Source of the DNA: Bacteroidota bacterium
GTDB taxonomy: Bacteria > Bacteroidota > Rhodothermia > Rhodothermales > UBA10348
Direction of reading: 5' to 3'
Assembly (NCBI GenBank): GCA_022571135.1
Contig: JACZYK010000152.1
Span: 1-6,647, forward strand
DNA length: 6,647 nt
Part shown: positions 1 through 5,576 of the stretch, piece after piece
How the letters are laid out: each line of letters begins with the position of its first letter
Numbering within the stretch: position 1 is the stretch's first letter
The notes under the pieces: generated by a model
Told to the model about the DNA's origin: nothing
The model's input: the letters and a program-made list of their open reading frames with translations, nothing else
Databases searched by the model: none
Translations under genes and position numbers: made by a program

Positions 1-773
1 TCAGCGTTTCCCGGTTGATGCAGAAAAACGGATTGCGAAGCACGCGCATCGGTATCGGCCGGCGCCTGGTAGTCCCGCTCACCGATTATTCGGGATCCAC
101 GCCTGTACCGTCGCTCTCGGAAGCACCCGGGTCCGTTGTCCGTTATGGCCATCGGAACACGCGGCCGATCGTCTCGATCAAGCCGATCGAACAGCGCTAC
201 ACGCAACCGGTCTCGACTCCGATCGCCCTGGTAAGCACGACCCTCACCCCCAGCGGGCCATCCAATTCCACGAAGGACGTCGCGGCCGGCAAAACCCGTA
301 TCGTGTATCAGGTCCGACGCGGCGATACGCTGGGGAAAATCGGTGCCAGATTCGGAGTAACCGTCTCCAAACTGAAGTCCTGGAATAATCTGAGGGGCTC
401 GCGCATCAACTCGGGTCAGCGTCTGAGCATTTACTCCGACGTGGATAAAACCGCCGGCAGGCCGAGCGGCGAGCCGATCACTTATCGTGTGAAGCGTGGT
501 GACACACTTAGCGAAATTGCTGAGGCACACGGCGTGCGGCTCAGTCAGCTTCGTCAATGGAACGGGATCCGGGGATCGAGGATACGCGTAGGCCAGAGAC
601 TCACGATTCGGATCAATTCGAACATGAAGTCTGTAATTCACACGGTTCGAAAGGGCGATACGCTCATCGAGATCGCCGGCCGCTACGCGGTAACCGTTGC
701 GAAAATCAAGGACTGGAACAACCTGCGCAGCAACACCATCCGGATCGGCCGGCAACTCAAGATTTTCCGGTAA
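1..773 (+). CDS. LysM-repeat protein, C-terminal part (probable MltD-like lytic transglycosylase), 5' truncated
   Basis: The reading frame is open from base 3, so the gene begins upstream of the window; the TTG-ATG at 15-20 is internal. The first ~25 residues are the tail of one LysM domain (SRLMQKNGL... ending GIGRRLVVP). A Pro/Ser/Thr-rich linker follows at about 78-305. Three complete LysM domains come next, at about 306-434, 483-614 and 639-767. Each shows the family pattern: a (R/K)GDTL start, a central Trp-Asn (WNNL or WNGI) and a (I/V)xxGxxL end. LysM domains bind N-acetylglucosamine chains of peptidoglycan. Four tandem LysM domains ending the protein is the usual layout of MltD-type membrane-bound lytic transglycosylases, which would place the catalytic SLT domain upstream. 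That catalytic domain is not visible, so a LysM amidase or endopeptidase is also possible. LysM assignment is very secure; the MltD assignment is moderate. Confidence 0.85.
   Translation, partial: SVSRLMQKNGLRSTRIGIGRRLVVPLTDYSGSTPVPSLSEAPGSVVRYGHRNTRPIVSIKPIEQRYTQPVSTPIALVSTTLTPSGPSNSTKDVAAGKTRIVYQVRRGDTLGKIGARFGVTVSKLKSWNNLRGSRINSGQRLSIYSDVDKTAGRPSGEPITYRVKRGDTLSEIAEAHGVRLSQLRQWNGIRGSRIRVGQRLTIRINSNMKSVIHTVRKGDTLIEIAGRYAVTVAKIKDWNNLRSNTIRIGRQLKIFR
306..767 (+). repeat. Three complete tandem LysM domains (coding repeat)
   Basis: The units lie at about 306-434, 483-614 and 639-767 and are separated by short linkers of roughly 8 to 16 residues. The first two share the stretch RGSRI followed by GQRL, and all three share GDTL and Trp-Asn. 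This points to duplication within the gene, while the DNA itself has diverged. A fourth unit is cut by the left edge of the window at about 3-77. Confidence 0.85.
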
Positions 774-804
774 AAGCCGATTGCTGGGCGCCTGCGCTAC
801 GCGA

Positions 805-827
805 GGAACACGTCCACATTTTTCGTC
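805..827 (+). promoter_or_regulatory. Possible ECF-type promoter upstream of the sigma gene
   Basis: GGAAC at 805-809 and CGTC at 824-827 match the usual AAC-type -35 and CGTC-type -10 elements of ECF sigma factors. They lie in the 78-base gap before the sigma gene and could support autoregulation, common for ECF factors. The spacer is 14 bases and T-rich at its end, about two bases shorter than usual for this class, so this is a weak call. Confidence 0.2.
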
Positions 828-851
828 GAGGAGACAATAATCCCGGCAACC

Positions 852-1538
852 GTGGCGTTCATAGACCGAATTCAACGGCAGACAACGAAGAAGATGGCAT
901 TCTCCGAGAGGGTGCAGGGCGATCTGAAGCGGTTCACTCCCACGGATGAATCCCTCATTTCGGCATACGTCGAAAACGGAGACGAGCGGGCTTTCCGCAT
1001 GCTTGTAGAGCGCCACCAGGAGCGGGTTTTCGGATTTCTGCTCGGAATGGTGCGGGACCGAGAAGTCGCCAATGATCTTTTTCAGGAAACGTTTATCCGC
1101 GTCATTTCCGTGCTTCGAAAGCAAAGAGCGTCCTATACCCAGCAGGGTAGATTCCTGGGGTGGATACTCAAAATCGCGCGGAATGCCGCCCTGGATCATC
1201 TGCGTGCCCGGAAGCGCTGGCAGGACGTCTCGAACTCATCGACAGAGGACGAATCCTCTTACTGGGACCGTCTGCCCGATGATATACCGCCGGCGGACAC
1301 GCTGATGCATCATTCGGAACAGAAGGAATTTCTGAATGTGTGTATCGACAGCCTTCCCCCGGAACAGCGCGAGGTACTTCTGCTTCGGCACGAGGCGGAT
1401 CTCACATTCCGGGAAATCGGTGAACTGACGGACTGTTCTATAAATACTGCATTGGGACGCATGCGATACGCGCTCTTGAACCTGCGACGCATGATGGCCT
1501 CGTCTGAGAAGAAGGATTTAACCGAAGTTGGTCAATGA
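852..1538 (+). CDS. ECF-type RNA polymerase sigma-70 factor
   Basis: The 228-residue product has the two domains of an ECF (group 4) sigma factor and no region 1 or 3. Sigma-70 region 2 covers about residues 35-122, with the DLFQETF helix at 75-81 (core RNA polymerase and -10 contacts) and GRFLGWILKIARN at 99-111. A linker of about 35 acidic and Ser-rich residues follows. Region 4 covers about 160-214: LPPEQREVLLLRHEADLTF, then a helix-turn-helix ending TALGRMRYALLNLRR, which would read the -35 element. The start is unsettled. GTG at 852 gives a long N-terminus, with GAGGAG at 828-833 a too-distant 18 bases upstream. ATG at 894 gives a more typical ECF length but has only a GAAGAAG run touching it. 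The next gene, a probable anti-sigma factor, starts 33 bases after the stop, so the two are probably cotranscribed. Family assignment is secure; the regulon is unknown. Confidence 0.93.
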   Translation: MAFIDRIQRQTTKKMAFSERVQGDLKRFTPTDESLISAYVENGDERAFRMLVERHQERVFGFLLGMVRDREVANDLFQETFIRVISVLRKQRASYTQQGRFLGWILKIARNAALDHLRARKRWQDVSNSSTEDESSYWDRLPDDIPPADTLMHHSEQKEFLNVCIDSLPPEQREVLLLRHEADLTFREIGELTDCSINTALGRMRYALLNLRRMMASSEKKDLTEVGQ

Positions 1539-1561
1539 CAGACTAGGGCCTTGAGGAAACC

Positions 1562-1565
1562 GGAG
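1562..1565 (+). promoter_or_regulatory. Ribosome binding site deciding the anti-sigma start
   Basis: GGAG lies 6 bases before ATG 1572. The upstream in-frame TTG at 1551 has no comparable site, so 1572 is preferred as the start. Confidence 0.55.
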
Positions 1566-1571
1566 ACGGCT

Positions 1572-2213
1572 ATGGACGACAAGAAAAAAATACTGCTTCA
1601 GCTCTACGGAGAAACCGAGAGTGAGCTTCGTGAACTGCTCCGAAATGAAGAGCTCCGCAAGGAACACCAAGCGCTGAGTGAAGCCAAATTCAGACTGGAT
1701 CACGCCCGGAAGGAACGCCCTGATCCGGCTACGATCGAGCGAATCATAGCCCACGCGGCCGCCGAACATCCATCGGCTGTTCGGAGACGACCCCGTACCG
1801 ATCGTCCGCCTCTGTGGCGATCGATGCCGCTGCGCAGGGTATTGATCCCTGCCGTATCCATCGCGGCGGCGCTCCTTATTGCCATTGGATTGGGGATATT
1901 CGAACCCGCTTCGCGGGAATCGACCAGCCCTGTCGCGGGCGTCACGGATATCAATCGTTCAACCTTGCCCGAATCACTGCTGCGGCCGACACCACTCGAC
2001 CCGAATACCGTCTTGCAGGTCAGCCAATTTGCGAGGGATCCGAGACTGGCCTGGGACGATCCGGGCCTGTTGCGAACATACTATCGGCGCATCGAGAATA
2101 TGCGTCCTTTAAATGAACTGGACTGGGGCGAAGCCTCTGTGCCACTGGAGATGTTCCCCACGACCAATCAGAGCGGACAGTCGGGCTTTCGGCCAGCCGC
2201 GACCCAGCGTTAG
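1572..2213 (+). CDS. Probable membrane anti-sigma factor, single transmembrane span, no zinc motif
   Basis: The 213-residue product starts at ATG 1572, which has GGAG 6 bases upstream. Residues 1-85 are charged and probably cytoplasmic: a helical start (KKKILLQLYGE), an Asp/Glu/Arg-rich stretch and PDPATIERIIAHAA at 51-63. One hydrophobic span lies at about 90-110 (VLIPAVSIAAALLIAIGLGIF). It is preceded by several Arg residues, which puts the N-terminus inside by the positive-inside rule. About 100 residues follow outside, with a compact stretch at 161-194 containing WDDPGLLRTYYRRIE and ELDWGEASVPLE. Position 33 bases after an ECF sigma gene, together with this topology, is the classic anti-sigma arrangement. 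It has no Cys at all, so it lacks the His-Cys-Cys motif of zinc-binding anti-sigma factors. Function is inferred from context and topology; I recognise no named family. Confidence 0.7.
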   Translation: MDDKKKILLQLYGETESELRELLRNEELRKEHQALSEAKFRLDHARKERPDPATIERIIAHAAAEHPSAVRRRPRTDRPPLWRSMPLRRVLIPAVSIAAALLIAIGLGIFEPASRESTSPVAGVTDINRSTLPESLLRPTPLDPNTVLQVSQFARDPRLAWDDPGLLRTYYRRIENMRPLNELDWGEASVPLEMFPTTNQSGQSGFRPAATQR

Positions 2214-2270
2214 AGAGCGGGGTCTGCCGATCAGGAAGGCAAACTTAACGGGGTATATACGAAGAGCCAC

Positions 2271-2293
2271 CACTCATTCGTTACGAATCAGTG
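2271..2293 (+). promoter_or_regulatory. 23-base near-perfect dyad in the leader of the first exported gene
   Basis: The arms CACT-C-ATTCGT and ACGAAT-C-AGTG are centred on T2282. Ten of eleven positions pair, with one C-C mismatch; the inner 13 bases (2276-2288) are a perfect odd palindrome. The site is in the middle of the 137-base gap between the anti-sigma stop and ATG 2351. No T-run follows it, so it is not an intrinsic terminator. It could be a DNA operator for a dimeric regulator or an mRNA stem. Confidence 0.45.
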
Positions 2294-2313
2294 AGAGCCT
2301 GCGCCCGAGAAAC

Positions 2314-2331
2314 GCCGGATGAACGTCCGGC
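2314..2331 (+). promoter_or_regulatory. Small GC hairpin upstream of the first exported gene
   Basis: GCCGGA (2314-2319) pairs perfectly with TCCGGC (2326-2331) around a six-base loop, ending 19 bases before ATG 2351. No T-run follows. It could form part of the 5' leader structure of the mRNA. It is short enough to occur by chance. Confidence 0.3.
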
Positions 2332-2350
2332 ACATGAAATGCAAAGAGCT

Positions 2351-3250
2351 ATGAAAATCAGGATTACATGGGTACTGGCCGCTTTAGCATTTGTGATGCT
2401 TTTCCAGGTGCCCCGCACGGTGAGCGCCCAGGAACGCCACGTGGTCACTATCGAAAACGGCGATGTGTACGTCAATGGCCACCGGATACCCAGGTCGGAA
2501 TTACCGGAATCGCTGCGGAAGATCAAAATCTCGGCGAACTTCAATTTTTCTGGCGACGCGCTGATTGAACTGAATGGTATCGTCTATCAGTTGCTGGACG
2601 GAAAGCTCATAGAGGCCGACGAAGAGGTTGCCAGGGATGGACGCCTGATGGTCTTCTTTCGGGATCCTAACGATAATGACTCGGTCATCCGGGTACTTCT
2701 CCGCAATGAACTCTCACGAGACCACTACACGTCGGTATCGCCTCAAAAAAATGTGGCTTTTCAGAACTACTTCAAGGCGCTCTCGGATCAGGCGCGTCAG
2801 TTTGAGGACCTCAGCGTAACGATACAAGCACAACAGTTAATCCCTGCCGAACTGATCGAAAGACTCAAGCTCCAAGCCGAGAATACCGCCAGGATCGTGG
2901 GTGCCTTCCCCAGAATCGAATTCGAGAGCTATCTGGAGGGAGTTCATGAGAAAGACACTCACCTATACAGCCAACTCCTCCGCGAGCAGAAAATGGAAGC
3001 CGAAACCCATCGGCTCGCTCTGGAAGCCATGTCGATCACGAATCGGGAACAGCGACGCGGGATAGTAGAGCGACTCCACAAACGGCTCAATGAAATCTTC
3101 AACCTCAAACAAGAGAATCGCAAGAAGGAAATCGAGCAACTCTCAGAGCGACTCCATGAACTGAGGGATCGGCTAGATGAGCGCTCCGATCTGCGCGATC
3201 GAATCATCGAGAGCCGACTGAAAGAACTGCTCGGCGAACTGAACTGGTAA
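2351..3250 (+). CDS. Exported coiled-coil protein A of the sigma-factor group (unknown function)
   Basis: I recognise no named family. ATG 2351 is chosen because it places a clean Sec signal peptide at the N-terminus: Lys-Ile-Arg, a hydrophobic core at about residues 6-20, then V-S-A at 24-26 with likely cleavage before Gln27. Earlier in-frame starts (2291, 2339) add residues that spoil it. The 299-residue precursor has a beta-like N-terminal part with VTIENGDVYVNG at 32-43 and a later LNGIVYQLLDGKLIEA. A long charged helical region runs from about 135 to the end. Its last part (241-295) matches protein B encoded at 3289-4053, at 24 of 55 positions, including NEIF, KxxN, LRxR, ERS and ELLG. 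The chain ends in Asn-Trp. It lies 137 bases after the anti-sigma gene and 38 bases before its paralogue. A periplasmic sensor, chaperone or sigma-regulon target is plausible by context only. Confidence 0.85.
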   Translation: MKIRITWVLAALAFVMLFQVPRTVSAQERHVVTIENGDVYVNGHRIPRSELPESLRKIKISANFNFSGDALIELNGIVYQLLDGKLIEADEEVARDGRLMVFFRDPNDNDSVIRVLLRNELSRDHYTSVSPQKNVAFQNYFKALSDQARQFEDLSVTIQAQQLIPAELIERLKLQAENTARIVGAFPRIEFESYLEGVHEKDTHLYSQLLREQKMEAETHRLALEAMSITNREQRRGIVERLHKRLNEIFNLKQENRKKEIEQLSERLHELRDRLDERSDLRDRIIESRLKELLGELNW

Positions 3251-3288
3251 ACGAGACGAATCGATAAACCATATCGGGTATTACAATC

Positions 3289-4053
3289 ATGCTGATCAAG
3301 ACAATAAACACACTCAAAACGCTTTCGATGGTCTGCGCCGGAGTACTCGTCGCTTCCATGCTCCTTGCCCCGACTGCCATGGCGCAGGAGGGTGAAGAGG
3401 ACGTAACTCGCATCGAGGTCAAGGATGGAAAAGTCTATGTAAACGGCGAGGTCGTAAAAGAACTCGAGAACATAGACGCGAAGATCTACTTCATCAAAGA
3501 CGGAGAGGGCGCAAAGGTTTTCTCATTCTTCAATCGAGACGGAAACACGCTGACTGGATTCTTTTCGGACGATGACGGGGAGAATCATTTCTTCGGTAAT
3601 TTCGATTTTCGTTCGCCCCGCATGTTGGAATTCAAGAATGAATACGGCGATTGGTCCATGGACGATGCGTTTCCGGAAGTCCGGCACCATATCGAGGAGG
3701 TGTTTAAACTGGCACCGGTCCGTGAGCGTCTTAAAATGATTGGCAGAGACGGGTTTCTCCTCAACTCGGGCTCGCGGGAGATCATGAAACTGGAGATGAA
3801 GTCTCAGGAGCTTGCCAGAAAGATTCGCCGCGCCGACGATACCGACACGGCGGATTTCGAAGCCAAGTTGGACGATCTGCTGAACAAGATCTTCGACATG
3901 AAAATGGACAATCAAAAGACGCAGGTCGATAAGATGTCCACCGAACTGTCGAAGCTTCGCGAGCGCATCAAGGAGCGCAGCGGCGCCAGAGAGGACGTGA
4001 TCCGTAGTCGCAAACGCGAACTTCTGGGCCAGAGAGACGCTTATGACTGGTAG
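3289..4053 (+). CDS. Exported coiled-coil protein B, paralogue of protein A (unknown function)
   Basis: The 254-residue precursor starts at ATG 3289 with a signal peptide: Lys4 and Lys10 in the n-region, a hydrophobic core to about residue 28, and A-M-A at 30-32 with likely cleavage before Gln33. Mature proteins A and B therefore both start with Gln-Glu. The N-terminal part has RIEVKDGKVYVNG at 41-53, like protein A. The middle is rich in Phe, Gly and Asp (residues 68-107) and differs from A. Residues 120-180 are charged and helix-forming. The C-terminal block at 193-247 aligns without gaps with A residues 241-295, including NKIF, LRER, KERS and RELLG, and the chain ends AYDW. It follows gene A by 38 bases with no convincing Shine-Dalgarno site and ends 58 bases before a terminator, so it is probably the last gene of the unit. 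No enzyme motif is visible. Confidence 0.85.
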   Translation: MLIKTINTLKTLSMVCAGVLVASMLLAPTAMAQEGEEDVTRIEVKDGKVYVNGEVVKELENIDAKIYFIKDGEGAKVFSFFNRDGNTLTGFFSDDDGENHFFGNFDFRSPRMLEFKNEYGDWSMDDAFPEVRHHIEEVFKLAPVRERLKMIGRDGFLLNSGSREIMKLEMKSQELARKIRRADDTDTADFEAKLDDLLNKIFDMKMDNQKTQVDKMSTELSKLRERIKERSGAREDVIRSRKRELLGQRDAYDW

Positions 4054-4070
4054 AAAATGTCGCGGTTAAA

Positions 4071-4091
4071 CGGCGGAAAATCCTTCCGCCG
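4071..4091 (+). other. Perfect hairpin just after gene B
   Basis: CGGCGGAA (4071-4078) pairs with TTCCGCCG (4084-4091) around a five-base loop, 18 bases after the stop of gene B. It has no T-run on the + strand. It could protect the 3' end of the mRNA or assist the terminator 20 bases further on. Confidence 0.5.
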
Positions 4092-4111
4092 AACTGGAGA
4101 CAAATGCCCGG

Positions 4112-4140
4112 CCCCGGTGTGAATTCGCACCGGGGTTTTT
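4112..4140 (+). terminator. Strong intrinsic (Rho-independent) terminator
   Basis: CCCCGGTGTG (4112-4121) pairs with CGCACCGGGG (4126-4135), a 10-bp stem with one G-U pair and an AATT loop. Five T residues follow directly (4136-4140). This is a textbook terminator ending the sigma / anti-sigma / exported-protein group before the amidase gene. Confidence 0.9.
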
Positions 4141-4381
4141 GCTTTACCATGGTCTGCGCAAGAGCTCCAGCTCGCTGTAATACGATGTATGTTTTTATAT
4201 TACAAACACTTACATACACGTGAATATTTTCATTCGCACGTAATTCCATGCACGCCGCAGCCGATAACAGAATGGATTCACAGCCGGCACTCTATTTGAT
4301 AATATCTGGCATGCGGTCGTCGGCAACCGATCGCCAGGAGGACTGACCGCTGAAACAAGAGCCCGGGAAGCTCGATCGCTA
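4141..4381 (+). promoter_or_regulatory. Intergenic leader region of the amidase-apt pair
   Basis: With the hairpins before it, this completes a 328-base gap without a gene. It is locally AT-rich at about 4186-4310. It holds an inverted repeat TGTATGT (4186-4192) / ACATACA (4212-4218) and an imperfect one, CGTGAAT (4219-4225) / ATTCGCACG (4232-4240). GATAAT at 4298-4303 could be a -10 element, but no good -35 is visible. Near the gene, AGGAGGA (4336-4342) has no start codon at a usable distance, while GGGAAG (4365-4370) lies 11 bases before the amidase ATG. The promoter must lie somewhere here because a terminator precedes it; its exact place is uncertain. Confidence 0.45.
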
Positions 4382-5551
4382 ATGAGAACCACCACGCTGC
4401 TATTTATCATCGTAACCTCACTGTCAGCGCTGTTAGCAGTCGCCGGCGTGCCTGCCCTGCCCGAGATCGGACGTATCTCTTTCTCGGCCCGCTCAGATGG
4501 ACAGGGACTCGTCGTTCGACTCCATGCAAGCGCCATGATTGCGGCCGTGAGCGACCCCAGAGCATTCGGCGCCTATGGGCTCAGAGTGACGGTCTTTAAC
4601 ACCGGACTTGCGAACAACCCGATATTGGATCCTCCCACCGGACCGGTCCATTCGTATCGCATCGTTCAGGAGGGAAACAATGTTGTTCTCGAGCTAGAAA
4701 TGGCGATGGACGGAGTAATTCCCTCTACGTACCGAGACCACTCCAGCAACGACATTCTCGTTAACCTGGCGACCGGAAATGCCAGACCGCGGATATCGCT
4801 CCCGCTCAAGACCGCACAGGATCCGACGCCGAGAACGGCCGAGCGATGGCAAATCGATACGATCGTCATCGATGCCGGACACGGGGGACAGGATACCGGA
4901 GCCACCCACGGAAATGTCAGAGAAAAAGACGTTGTACTGGCCGTGGCGAATAAGCTCGGACAGTATCTGCGCGAGAAGGAAAACGTGAACGTAGTATTCA
5001 CGCGTTCCGATGACCGATTCATCGAGTTGAGTAAACGCGGTCGAATTGCAAATGAGGCCGGAGGGAAGCTGTTCATCTCGATTCACGCAAACGCCTCGCG
5101 AGACAGACGTGCGAGAGGCACCGAAACCTACCTCCTCGGAATGCACCGAACAGACTCGGCGCGAGTGGTCATGGAGCGGGAAAACGAGGTTATCCGATTT
5201 GAAAGCGACCGATCCCCCTATGACAGATACGACAAAACCAGTGCGATCCAGAATCAGCTGGCGCAGAGTGCTTTCATGCGCCACAGCGAGCGCCTGGCGG
5301 GCCTGATCGAAGACCAGTTCAAGGAACGCGTCGGACGCAGGAGCAGAGGTGTTAAGCAGGCGGGATTCTACGTTCTCTACGGCGCGTCCATGCCGGCTGT
5401 CCTGGTCGAACTCGGATTCATCACGAACGCCGGCGAAGCTGCCTTCCTCGCTTCGAAAGACGGGCAGACGTATATGGCGAGCGCTATCTTCAGAGCGGTT
5501 CGAGACTTCAAGAACGAATACGAAAAGGCGCTCCAAATGGCGACCCGATAG
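4382..5551 (+). CDS. N-acetylmuramoyl-L-alanine amidase (AMIN + Amidase_3, AmiC-like)
   Basis: The 389-residue enzyme would cleave the amide bond between N-acetylmuramic acid and the stem peptide of peptidoglycan, acting in the periplasm in cell separation or wall turnover. A signal peptide covers residues 1 to about 25. A beta-rich AMIN-like domain, which targets amidases to the wall or septum, covers about 28-135. The catalytic Amidase_3 domain runs from about 158 to 378. Visible zinc ligands are His167 in DAGHGG, Glu181 in REKD and His235 in SIHAN; the catalytic Glu is Glu343 in VELGFITN. All key residues are present. The stretch at about 250-318 between SIHAN and the last strand is long and charged. 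It sits where division amidases carry an inhibitory helix, so activation by an EnvC/NlpD-like partner is possible. ATG 4382 is the first start in frame giving a signal peptide. apt follows by 25 bases. Confidence 0.92.
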   Translation: MRTTTLLFIIVTSLSALLAVAGVPALPEIGRISFSARSDGQGLVVRLHASAMIAAVSDPRAFGAYGLRVTVFNTGLANNPILDPPTGPVHSYRIVQEGNNVVLELEMAMDGVIPSTYRDHSSNDILVNLATGNARPRISLPLKTAQDPTPRTAERWQIDTIVIDAGHGGQDTGATHGNVREKDVVLAVANKLGQYLREKENVNVVFTRSDDRFIELSKRGRIANEAGGKLFISIHANASRDRRARGTETYLLGMHRTDSARVVMERENEVIRFESDRSPYDRYDKTSAIQNQLAQSAFMRHSERLAGLIEDQFKERVGRRSRGVKQAGFYVLYGASMPAVLVELGFITNAGEAAFLASKDGQTYMASAIFRAVRDFKNEYEKALQMATR

Positions 5552-5576
5552 GATCGACACATGGGCGCACGAGCTT

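Noticed and set aside
557..949. Second + strand frame of 130 codons across the LysM gene end and the sigma start
   Set aside because: It overlaps two recognised genes in another frame, and its product is low-complexity and charged with no motif.
2291..2350. Longer start for protein A at 2291
   Set aside because: It adds 20 charged residues before a clean signal peptide, and it overlaps the dyad. ATG 2351 fits an exported protein.
2250..3284. Similar motifs GGGGTATATAC (2250-2260) and GGGTATTAC (3276-3284) upstream of genes A and B
   Set aside because: They lie at very different distances from the start codons (about 90 and 4 bases), so a common promoter element is unlikely.
3523..3915. Minus-strand open frame of 130 codons inside gene B
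   Set aside because: It lies opposite a gene with a signal peptide and a paralogue, and has no features of its own.
5349..5576. N-terminal extension of apt starting at 5349
   Set aside because: The 76 extra codons are the amidase gene read in another frame. Conserved Apt sequence and normal length begin at ATG 5577.
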